Assembly: GCA_023229505.1 (NCBI GenBank)
Contig: JALNZD010000001.1
Span: 62,001-126,000 of the forward strand
Length of the DNA: 64,000 nt
Origin: Bacteroidales bacterium
GTDB lineage: Bacteria; Bacteroidota; Bacteroidia; Bacteroidales; JAGOPY01
Direction of reading: 5' to 3'
Shown here: positions 51,864 through 58,896 of the stretch, piece after piece
Numbering within the stretch: position 1 is the stretch's first letter
Layout: every line of letters begins with the position of its first letter
Program-made: the position numbers and the translations under genes
The notes under the pieces: model-generated
Databases searched by the model: none
What the model was told of the DNA's origin: nothing
What the model saw: the letters and a program-made list of their open reading frames with translations, nothing else

Positions 51864-53156
51864 ATGAATGTTTTGATCATTGGTTCCGGGGGAAGAGAAC
51901 ATGCTTTAGCCTGGAAATTGCGACAAAGCCCTCTATTGACGGAGTTATTTATTGCACCCGGCAATGCAGGAACAGCAGAATTGGGAAAAAATGTAAACCT
52001 TTCTGTTTCTGATTTCGCAGGAATCAGGGAGATGGCCCTGGAGAATAAGATTGAAATGGTCGTAGTCGGCCCGGAAGTGCCGCTGGTGGAAGGCATCCAT
52101 GATTTCTTTCTCGCTGATCCATTGCTGAAAGAGATTCCCGTTATCGGGCCCAGGCAACAGGCGGCCATGCTCGAAGGCAGTAAGGACTTTGCCAAGGCTT
52201 TCATGGAAAGACATAACATACCCACCGCAAGGTACAGGACGTTTACCAAAGATCAGCTCAAAGAAGCCATTCACTTCCTTGAGAAAATGAATCCTCCTTT
52301 TGTTATCAAAGCGGATGGCCTTGCCGCGGGTAAAGGCGTTGTTATATGCAAGACTCTGAAAGAGGCACAGGAGGAGATCAGGGCGATGTTGCTCCATGAA
52401 AAATTCGGCGAGGCCAGTGAGAAAGTGATCATTGAAGAATTCCTGGCCGGTATAGAAATGTCCGCATTTGTGCTGACCGACGGCTTGCACTACCTGATCC
52501 TGCCGTCAGCAAAAGATTACAAGAGGATCGGAGAGGGCGATCTCGGCCCGAACACGGGCGGCATGGGATCTGTTTCCCCCGTCCCTTTTGCAGGTGATGC
52601 TTTTATGAAGAAGGTCGAAGAAAGGGTCATCACGCCTACTATCGAAGGCTTGATCCGGGATGGCATAGAATACAGGGGATTTATCTTTTTTGGGCTGATC
52701 AATGTTGAAGGTGATCCGTATGTCATCGAATACAATGCCAGGATGGGCGACCCTGAAGCAGAATCCATCATTCCCCGGATTAAAAATGATTTGCTTGAAT
52801 TGTTCATAGCAATTGGTAACCAAAGCCTTGACCTGTATAAAATTGAAGTTGATCCAAGGTATGCAGCAACGGTGATGTTGGTTTCATCGGGCTATCCGGG
52901 AAGTTATGAGAAAAATAAAACTATATCCGGTCTTGACCTGGTTGAAGACAGCATCATTTTTCACGCGGGAACCATCATCGGTCCTGAAGAAAATCAGGTG
53001 CTTACCCATGGCGGGCGTGTTCTGGCCCTGACTTCTTTCGGGGACACAATAATAGAAGCTTTCAGGAAGTCATATCTGAATGCGGACAAAATTAAATATG
53101 AGAATAAAGCTTTCCGGCGGGACCTCGGGCAGGATCTGTTGAAGTACCTAAAGTGA
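51864..53156 (+). CDS. purD: phosphoribosylamine--glycine ligase
   Basis: 430-aa ATP-grasp enzyme of purine synthesis. The start MNVLIIGSGGREHALAWKL, the loop PSAKDYKRIGEGDLGPNTGG and the metal site VIEYNARMGDPEAESIIPRI are all intact. It begins 12 bp after the glycosyltransferase stop, though the two have no shared pathway. In several Bacteroidota purD lies near a DUF6427 gene; here the DUF6427 gene is 3.8 kb away after an accessory patch. Confidence 0.97.
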   Translation: MNVLIIGSGGREHALAWKLRQSPLLTELFIAPGNAGTAELGKNVNLSVSDFAGIREMALENKIEMVVVGPEVPLVEGIHDFFLADPLLKEIPVIGPRQQAAMLEGSKDFAKAFMERHNIPTARYRTFTKDQLKEAIHFLEKMNPPFVIKADGLAAGKGVVICKTLKEAQEEIRAMLLHEKFGEASEKVIIEEFLAGIEMSAFVLTDGLHYLILPSAKDYKRIGEGDLGPNTGGMGSVSPVPFAGDAFMKKVEERVITPTIEGLIRDGIEYRGFIFFGLINVEGDPYVIEYNARMGDPEAESIIPRIKNDLLELFIAIGNQSLDLYKIEVDPRYAATVMLVSSGYPGSYEKNKTISGLDLVEDSIIFHAGTIIGPEENQVLTHGGRVLALTSFGDTIIEAFRKSYLNADKIKYENKAFRRDLGQDLLKYLK

Positions 53157-53174
53157 TTCAGGGTGCAATTCGAC
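53122..53174. repeat. placeholder-corrected: see 53174-53222 array
   Basis: This entry only records that the purD-side array runs from 53174 to 53222; the full description is in the next entry. Confidence 0.05.
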
Positions 53175-53222
53175 CTTCATGTTCCATTTTGCATTTTTCA
53201 TGTTGTATTTTTCATTTGTTGA
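53174..53222. repeat. 7-bp tandem array 18 bp after purD
   Basis: CCTTCAT, GTTCCAT, TTTGCAT, TTTTCAT, GTTGTAT, TTTTCAT, TTGTTGA in 7-bp register. Unlike most of the other arrays the sense strand units lack stop triplets; the opposite strand has TGA in several units. Confidence 0.8.
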
Positions 53223-53322
53223 GTATTTCATAAATCGTTGGGGTCATTGAAGTGTAATCAGAAGACCTATTTCTTAATTTCAAATTCAATCATTTTTTGT
53301 AATTTTATTAAAAATTAGGAAG

Positions 53323-53643
53323 ATGATTGACAATGTTAAAATAATATCTGACTTGAAAAGCCACTTGCTTAAAAACTATGGTAAATCTGTAAATGATGTC
53401 GTTTTGTTTGGTTCTCAGGCACGTGGCGATTCCAATGAATATTCTGATTTTGATGTTTTAATTGTTTTAGAAAATGATTATTCGGGAAGGGATGAAAATC
53501 AAATTCTGGATTTGTGTTATGATATTGATTTAAAATATGACATCCTCTTAGATGTTCATCTAATTTCAATTAAAGAATTGACTTCTATTCGTGGGAGACA
53601 ACCTGTCTTTGTTAATGCTATTAAATCCGGGATACACGCATGA
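53323..53643 (+). CDS. MNT-type nucleotidyltransferase (probable antitoxin)
   Basis: 106-aa minimal nucleotidyltransferase. The pol-beta motif GSx10DxD is complete: Gly30-Ser31 in VVLFGSQARGDSNEYSDFDV and Asp42/Asp44. In MntA-HepT (type VII) toxin-antitoxin pairs this protein modifies and silences the HEPN toxin by adding AMPs. The last codons overlap the HEPN start by 4 bp (ATGA at 53640-53643). The gene is AT-rich relative to purD, suggesting acquisition. Confidence 0.88.
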   Translation: MIDNVKIISDLKSHLLKNYGKSVNDVVLFGSQARGDSNEYSDFDVLIVLENDYSGRDENQILDLCYDIDLKYDILLDVHLISIKELTSIRGRQPVFVNAIKSGIHA

Positions 53644-54041
53644 CAATTGAAAGCAACGATAGAGAAAACTTAATTAAATATCGGCTGGAGCAAGCAGAAG
53701 AAACAATATCAGATGTTCAACTTCTTATCGAGAACAACAGATTACGATCAGCAGTTAACCGGATTTATTATGGAATGTTCTATTCTCTTTTAGCGTTGGG
53801 ATTAGCGAACCAATATGAGGCCTCGAAACATGCCCAACTTATTGGTTGGTTCAATAAAAACTTCATAAACGAGGGTTTAATTAATTCAAAATATGGCAAA
53901 ATAATCAATAAAGCATTTAACAGAAGGACTAAAGGAGATTATGATACCTATGTTGAATTTGAAAAGAACATTGTACTTGAGATGTTTAAAGAAATGCAAG
54001 ATTTTATATCGGAAATCAAATCATACCTTAAAATTCATTAA
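53640..54041 (+). CDS. HEPN domain protein (probable toxin partner)
   Basis: 133-aa all-helical protein with the HEPN pattern: LIKYRLEQAEETISDVQLLI, then SAVNRIYYGMFYSLLALGLA, then HAQLIGWFNKNFINEGLI. The canonical RNase motif Rx4-6H is not found; instead the fourth helix region reads FNRRTKGDYDTY, the form of the PF05168-type partners. It may thus be a substrate-binding or non-RNase member. ATGA overlap with the nucleotidyltransferase gene indicates a coupled pair. Confidence 0.82.
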   Translation: MTIESNDRENLIKYRLEQAEETISDVQLLIENNRLRSAVNRIYYGMFYSLLALGLANQYEASKHAQLIGWFNKNFINEGLINSKYGKIINKAFNRRTKGDYDTYVEFEKNIVLEMFKEMQDFISEIKSYLKIH

Positions 54042-54271
54042 ACAGCCGACCTGCAACGCCTTTTATCAACTGCCCTTTTTACCGGCTCCGCTTATCAGGT
54101 TACAGTTCTGAAGATGGGATTACGTCAGCTCGCATTTGAAGTAATTTCAAGTTTGAAATTGTGGCGGAAATTTCCTTATCTTTCGGATTCATAATATGAG
54201 TGATAATTATTAATACCTTTAAGGTTCATTATAAGAACTGCTTTTCTAAGGCTAAGCCAGGAAATGAATGA
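54042..54271. other. gap without a recognised gene
   Basis: A short direct/inverted motif (AATTTCAAGTTTGAAATT, 54144-54161) is present. A 30-codon minus-strand frame (54100-54192) starts MNPKDKEISATISN but has no supporting context. Nothing else was recognised. Confidence 0.5.
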
Positions 54272-54640
54272 TTTCAATCTTTATATCAACCAAAAAATAG
54301 CAACTCATTCAATCCGCTACATTTTATTGCCTATCCCCACCCCTATTGGTGTGTTAATAGGACTTACTGGGATAGCGGGTATGAGGGAGTTGAACTACCT
54401 GGCAAGCTGCAAAACTGTTATCTGCTTTCTTATGCTGCGTTTATCACGGAATTGGGTAAAAAGAAAATAAAGCTATCCCTTTCAGAAGAAGCCGAATGGG
54501 AAGGTTACTTCTTACAGGAAAGTAAAAAAGCGCTTGAACTGAAAGCTAAAATTGAAACCACCGATAAAGAGATAGACCGGATGGTGTATGCTTTGTATGG
54601 GCTGACGGAGGAGGAGATTAAGATAGTTGAGGGATCATAA
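54272..54640 (+). pseudogene. 3' relic of an Eco57I-type restriction-modification methylase
   Basis: Open from 54272 after a TGA at 54269 and without a plausible start. It reads YEGVELPGKLQNCYLLSYAA, FITELGKKKIKLSLSEEAEW, then KIETTDKEIDRMVYALYGLT and EEEIKIVEGS. The D-x-x-ID-x-MVYxLYGLTxEEIxIVEG ending is characteristic of large Eco57I/type IIG and BREX-like methylases. Everything upstream (methylase and nuclease domains) is missing, so this is a leftover of a lost defence gene. Confidence 0.75.
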
Positions 54641-54652
54641 GAGCAGATCCCT

Positions 54653-54668
54653 CCGCCACCCACGGCGG
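54653..54668. repeat. GC-rich hairpin after the methylase relic
   Basis: CCGCC pairs with GGCGG across a 6-base loop, followed by GGGTCGGG. It resembles the other REP-like hairpins of the window. Confidence 0.5.
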
Positions 54669-54763
54669 GGTCGGGTTTTCGCCCTTTGTCACCACATAAT
54701 GGGGTATTTTGGGATTATAGAAGAATAATTAAAAACAAAAAGACAAAACAGACGGATATCATA

Positions 54764-54771
54764 TAATTTTG
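54764..54771 (+). promoter_or_regulatory. -7 box of the decayed antitoxin gene
   Basis: TAATTTTG, 26 nt before the ATG at 54798. The promoter seems intact although the genes are broken. Confidence 0.45.
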
Positions 54772-54797
54772 CATCTTGGTTATTAAAGATTTTGAAA

Positions 54798-55010
54798 ATG
54801 AAAGTAATACTTGATATACAAGAAAGCAAGGCGACATTTTTCATGGAATTGGTCAATGGATTGAAATATGTGCGAATTATAAAACAAATAAAAGATAAGC
54901 GTAAAAGCCGTGCAATTCAGGATATCGTTGACGCTTTCAATGATGTGAAGCTTCATGAGGAAGGGAAATAAGCACTAAAATCTGCAAATCAGCTTTTGGA
55001 TGAAATTTAA
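54798..55010 (+). pseudogene. antitoxin of a RelE-type pair, cut by an in-frame stop
   Basis: The frame starts MKVILDIQESKATFFMELVN and continues to EEGK, then TAA at 54969-54971. After this stop the same frame goes on with ALKSANQLLDEI to a second TAA at 55008-55010. Intact homologues that I recall end in ...HEEGKKKLKSAKxLLNEL, so the TAA looks like a Lys codon (AAA) mutated to a stop. The 57-residue product could still exist. The restored gene would overlap the toxin start by 11 bp. Confidence 0.75.
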
Positions 55011-55104
55011 TGTTGTCGCTACAGAAAACTTCGAAAGGAAAGTTTGCAAAGTTTTTCTGAAAGCTACCCTCCAGCGGATTTATAACAGCGTCTCCGTGGT
55101 TTAG
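55000..55104 (+). pseudogene. 5' remnant of a RelE/ParE-type toxin gene
   Basis: ATG 55000 opens MKFNVVATENFERKV, the usual N-terminus of RelE-like toxins paired with this antitoxin type, but after ~15 codons the reading loses similarity and stops at TAG 55102. The catalytic C-terminal part is absent. This supports a toxin lost by deletion, with the antitoxin decaying after it. Confidence 0.65.
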
Positions 55105-55220
55105 ATAATAATTATAACTTATGAGAAACCCTCATCTATTTGCAAACTGCATCTTTAATTATTAAATTTACCCGGTCAAAAACACAGGCCGGCATTTGCT
55201 CTTGACCGTTGTACCCAATA

Positions 55221-55724
55221 ATGAAAGATATGAAGTCCAGGTTTACATTCTTATTTGCTTTAATATGTTTATTGTTCGCTGATTCTTGCAGTAAATCTCC
55301 GGTTTGCTGGGGAGATGATGCAAATAAGAGCATCATTGAAAAGTATTATAACACGCATGATTTTCCCATGTGTGTTGAAGGATATATACAGGAAAACGAA
55401 TATTTGATTGTCAGGAACATGAATGAGCTTTTAAATATTACCGATTCGAATTGTTATAATTTGCCTGAAGCCGGGTATGCTTTAAATCCACCTGAAATTG
55501 ATTTTAATAATTTTAGTTTACTCGGATTTTGGGTAACCGGACAATGCGAAACAAAATTTATAAGAGATGTTATTAAAGATGAAGAACTTAGGAAATATAT
55601 ATATAAAATAATTGTAAAGGACTGTGGTTCCTGTGAAAAAGAGAGATATGATGCGAATTTAATTTTAGTGCCTAAACTACCTGATGATTTTATGGTTGAA
55701 TTCAAAAAAGAAGATGGAGATTGA
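55221..55724 (+). CDS. small putative lipoprotein
   Basis: About 167-aa protein with a hydrophobic leader (FTFLFALICLLFADSC) ending in Cys23, a loose Bacteroidota lipobox. The mature part has seven further cysteines, e.g. PVCWGDD, FPMCVEGY, GQCETKF and KDCGSCEKER, and no recognised domain. Three in-frame starts exist (TTG 55209, ATG 55221, ATG 55230). It is AT-rich and lies in the accessory patch between purD and DUF6427. Function unknown. Confidence 0.65.
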   Translation: MKDMKSRFTFLFALICLLFADSCSKSPVCWGDDANKSIIEKYYNTHDFPMCVEGYIQENEYLIVRNMNELLNITDSNCYNLPEAGYALNPPEIDFNNFSLLGFWVTGQCETKFIRDVIKDEELRKYIYKIIVKDCGSCEKERYDANLILVPKLPDDFMVEFKKEDGD

Positions 55725-55810
55725 TTTGCCGGGCACAATAGTTTAAAGGAAAGCTGGGATAGCGGGTTTAGGGAGTTACTTGACACTATTAAAAACAAAC
55801 ATAATTAATT

Positions 55811-56914
55811 ATGGCAACAACTATAAAAACGTGCAGTAAATGCATTCTGAATGAGAAGATAGATGGCGTTATAATCGGTGACGATGGTATTTGTAATTAC
55901 TGTAAAGAATATGTACCGTTTAGTCCTTATAAAGAAAGTGAATTACTGAAGATATTTAAAAAAGCACGAAAAAAGAAAAGGATATATGATGCGCTTGTTC
56001 CCATCAGTGGAGGTAAAGACAGCACTTATGTTTTATATTTAGCTGTCAATAAGTACAAACTAAATGTATTGACCTACACTTTTGACAATGGGTTTATGAA
56101 TGATCTGGCTAAAGAGAATATTGAAAGAGCTGTTAAAAAGTGTGGAGTTGATCATGTTTGGGTAAAACATGACTTGAAATTAATCCATGAACTATACCGC
56201 ACTGCTCTCGTGCATTCGGGTGAGATATGCGGTATTTGCGGGACCGGAATAGAAAGGAGTATGTTGAAAATTTCTGAAGTGTGGAAAGTGCCGGTGATTT
56301 TATTAGGTCATTCACCGACGGAAGCCAATTCTTTTACATCTGAAAATATTTATGATCAGTCGAGATTAAAAGCAATCATTCAGAAGAACCGGAATATAAA
56401 TAATGAAATGATCAACCGCTTCCTTATCTATCCAAAACTGAATTTTATTACAAGTTATTTATATACAAAATCAGGACGTTTTGGAAAGAAGGTCAATATA
56501 CTATTCTATTTAAACAACCCTTCTGATAAGGAAATCGGAAATATAATAAAGAAAGAAATGGACTGGAAAGAATCAGATCAGTCAGAATACACCAGGCATT
56601 TTGATTGTTTGGCAGAGCCTTTCTCCAACTACATAAGGGATAAACGTTTTGGTTATTCAAGACGGTTGCCCCAGCTCAGTAATATGATCCGGAACAAAGA
56701 AATAACAAGAGAAGAAGCCTTGAAAATTTATATCGATGACAATAAGAATCCTTTACCGAACAATTATGAATTTGTGATGTCATCTTTAAATTTGAAAGAA
56801 AATGATATTGAGGAAATTGAAAAAATTCCCGTGAATGTATTTAATGATAAGAAATCACCGGCTAACATAATATTTGCTAAAACAAGAAACTTGATCAAGA
56901 AAAATGTTCATTAA
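55811..56914 (+). CDS. PP-loop N-acetyl-sugar amidotransferase-like protein (WbpG/PseA type)
   Basis: 367-aa member of the adenine-nucleotide alpha-hydrolase superfamily. An N-terminal Cys4 zinc motif (TCSKCILNEKIDGVIIGDDG then ICNYC) and the PP-loop ISGGKDSTYVLYL near residue 66 are seen. A second Cys pair (EICGICGTGIER) is near 140. The C-terminal part (RFGYSRRLPQLSNMIRNKEI followed by TREEALKIY) matches the WbpG-like enzymes that turn an acetamido sugar into an acetamidino sugar in LPS. Those need a HisF/HisH-like ammonia source; none is here, so the reaction is uncertain. Confidence 0.8.
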   Translation: MATTIKTCSKCILNEKIDGVIIGDDGICNYCKEYVPFSPYKESELLKIFKKARKKKRIYDALVPISGGKDSTYVLYLAVNKYKLNVLTYTFDNGFMNDLAKENIERAVKKCGVDHVWVKHDLKLIHELYRTALVHSGEICGICGTGIERSMLKISEVWKVPVILLGHSPTEANSFTSENIYDQSRLKAIIQKNRNINNEMINRFLIYPKLNFITSYLYTKSGRFGKKVNILFYLNNPSDKEIGNIIKKEMDWKESDQSEYTRHFDCLAEPFSNYIRDKRFGYSRRLPQLSNMIRNKEITREEALKIYIDDNKNPLPNNYEFVMSSLNLKENDIEEIEKIPVNVFNDKKSPANIIFAKTRNLIKKNVH

Positions 56915-56973
56915 AATAGATGTTGTGATTTTTTATCATTTACTTAACTAAGATTCAATAATTTAAGACCATT

Positions 56974-57966
56974 ATGCTGATCAAATTTTTCCGGTCGAGT
57001 TTCCTTATACAGTATTTTTTACTTATCCTTGTCACCGCCGGGATCTGGATACCCGGTTTCTTTGCAAACCAGGGGTTGCCGGTCGAACCCAGCCTTATCA
57101 CCCCTTTATACAACCTTGCCCATCATCTCCTGAAACTTTTTGAGGCCGCCAGTCCTGCTTTAGCCATGGTGATCATTCTTCTTTCGGCCCTGACACTCAA
57201 TAATATCCTCATCTTTCATGATCTTACGCCCAAAAACGACCTGCTGCCTGCTTTTCTTTTCATCGTCCTTATGGGTAGCAACCCCCTTACTTTATGCACC
57301 TATCCGGTAGTTCTTTCTTTACCATTTTTCACCTGGTTTCTTCATACTATCTTCAGAATCAATGATGAACCCGAGAATAATATGGCAGTGTTTAATGCCA
57401 GCATCCTGATTTCAGTCATTTCGATGATCTATCCGGCAGCCATTATCATCTATGCCTGTATATGGCTGATCTTACTCGTTTTCGGCACTTTTACCGGAAG
57501 AAACCTCATCATTTCGTTCATCGCCCTGTTGCTCCCATATATATACCTGTTCCTGTATTTCTTCTGGACCGACCAGCTCGGTGAAGCATTGAATGCATAC
57601 CGGGTTTATTTCTTTGAAATTTTTCACTTCCGGATCAATTTCGAAATATGGCAGCTATGTATTTGGGGTATTTTTATCGTATTCATGCTATTACCGGCTT
57701 TTTTGCGGATCACCGGCACCCTGAGCACGTTCAGCATTAATTTCCGGAAAAAAATGTCCGCTACCGGATGGCTCCTGGCATTCACCTTCCCTATCATTAT
57801 TTTCCATGGGCAGGTAGATTATAATTCCCTCATATTTTTACCGGCCACTATCATGATTGCCCATTATTACCATCTCTTTAAAAAATCTGTCTGGAATGAA
57901 ATCGCCTTGCTGATATTCCTGCTGCTGATCCTTACACACAACTATTTACAGCTGTTTAATGCTTAA
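56974..57966 (+). CDS. DUF6427-like polytopic membrane protein
   Basis: 330-aa protein with about nine or ten hydrophobic segments and few charged residues. The start FFRSSFLIQYFLLILVTAGI and the region ALTLNNILIFHDLTPKNDLL match the DUF6427 family of Bacteroidota, whose role is unknown. It overlaps rnhB by 8 bp. The family often occurs near purD, and the spacing here suggests the 53.2-56.9 kb patch was inserted between them. Confidence 0.75.
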   Translation: MLIKFFRSSFLIQYFLLILVTAGIWIPGFFANQGLPVEPSLITPLYNLAHHLLKLFEAASPALAMVIILLSALTLNNILIFHDLTPKNDLLPAFLFIVLMGSNPLTLCTYPVVLSLPFFTWFLHTIFRINDEPENNMAVFNASILISVISMIYPAAIIIYACIWLILLVFGTFTGRNLIISFIALLLPYIYLFLYFFWTDQLGEALNAYRVYFFEIFHFRINFEIWQLCIWGIFIVFMLLPAFLRITGTLSTFSINFRKKMSATGWLLAFTFPIIIFHGQVDYNSLIFLPATIMIAHYYHLFKKSVWNEIALLIFLLLILTHNYLQLFNA

Positions 57967-58555
57967 GTCCTCCTTAACTGATAACCTGATCGAAGCTGGT
58001 TGCGATGAAGCCGGCCGGGGATGCCTGGCTGGTCCTGTATTTGCTGCTGCAGTGATCTTACCGCCAGGATATACAAATCCGGCTATTAATGATTCTAAAA
58101 AGATGTCGGCAAGGCAAAGGGAAAATATGAGACAAATTATCGAAAAGGACGCCGTGGCCTGGGCAGTTGAATCAGTGGATCACCAAACCATTGACCAGAT
58201 AAATATCCTGAATGCCTCCATCCTGGCCATGCATCAGGCAATAAAAAAATTAACAATACAACCACAACTGATCCTTGCTGATGGTAACCGGTTTCATCCC
58301 TATCCCGGCATACCGCACCGCTGCATCATAAAAGGAGATGCCACTTACCTGAGCATTGCCGCTGCATCCATCCTGGCTAAAACATACCGGGATGATTTTA
58401 TGTTGAATTTGGACCGGGTATTCCCCCAATATGGCTGGAAAACCAACAAAGGCTATCCAACGGAAGCACATCGGAAGGCAATTGATCAATGGGGAATAAC
58501 CAGCTTTCACAGGAAAAGTTTCCATTGTAAACTGACTCTGGATTTTTACCCCTGA
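57959..58555 (+). CDS. rnhB: ribonuclease HII
   Basis: 198-aa enzyme that cuts RNA in RNA-DNA hybrids, including single ribonucleotides. The first active-site motif is AGCDEAGRGCLAGPVFAAAV, the second is ILADGNR, and the third is GDATYLSIAAASILAKTYRD. The terminal region with TNKGYPTEAHRKAI and G-x-T-x-x-H-R-x-S-F (GITSFHRKSF) is complete. It starts inside the end of the DUF6427 gene. Confidence 0.96.
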   Translation: MLKSSLTDNLIEAGCDEAGRGCLAGPVFAAAVILPPGYTNPAINDSKKMSARQRENMRQIIEKDAVAWAVESVDHQTIDQINILNASILAMHQAIKKLTIQPQLILADGNRFHPYPGIPHRCIIKGDATYLSIAAASILAKTYRDDFMLNLDRVFPQYGWKTNKGYPTEAHRKAIDQWGITSFHRKSFHCKLTLDFYP

Positions 58556-58561
58556 TTTTTG

Positions 58562-58569
58562 TATATTTG
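58562..58569 (+). promoter_or_regulatory. -7 box upstream of the LOTUS-like gene
   Basis: TATATTTG lies 6 bp after the rnhB stop and 34 nt before the ATG at 58604. It indicates an own transcript for the small protein. Confidence 0.5.
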
Positions 58570-58603
58570 TACCCCCAGTTAACAACTCTTTAAAATTTAA
58601 TCC

Positions 58604-58822
58604 ATGACTCACTCCGAATTTGAAATTATTATAAAAGAAGGAGTTAACAGTTGTGCCAATGACCAGGGATGGGTCAACTTAGCTGAGCTAGGTACCTATC
58701 TCAGGCAAAGAGGTCTGCAGTACGGCAAACTCTCACGCTTTCTTCAGGACTATCAGAATATCATTGAAATCCGGGTTGACGACTCTATAACTCCTCCTGC
58801 CGTTTACGCAAGATTGCGCTGA
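58604..58822 (+). CDS. stand-alone OST-HTH/LOTUS-domain mini-protein
   Basis: 72-aa protein that is essentially one LOTUS (OST-HTH) winged-helix domain: FEIIIKEGVNSCANDQGWVN, LAELGTYLRQRGLQYGKLSR, FLQDYQNIIEIR and the final YARLR strand. The GWVNLAELGTYLRQR core and closing R-x-R strand are the family hallmarks. Bacterial LOTUS domains are normally attached to a NYN ribonuclease domain and bind RNA (G-quadruplex RNA in some studies). Here no nuclease is fused, and no frameshifted NYN remnant is seen upstream. It may be an RNA-binding regulator. Confidence 0.8.
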   Translation: MTHSEFEIIIKEGVNSCANDQGWVNLAELGTYLRQRGLQYGKLSRFLQDYQNIIEIRVDDSITPPAVYARLR

Positions 58823-58896
58823 CCTGCTGGTAAGCTGTTTGCTGATCAGGGCTTCCCATCACCGCCTTAGAGGTGAACAACATGCCTGCAAATGAA

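Noticed and set aside
53122..53174. Feature entry whose start and end are reversed near purD
   Set aside because: It is a redundant record with near-zero confidence; the correct array coordinates are 53174-53222 and only that entry should be used.
54100..54192. Minus-strand 30-codon frame beginning MNPKDKEISATISN
   Set aside because: Too short, no promoter box and no neighbour on that strand; cannot be told from chance.
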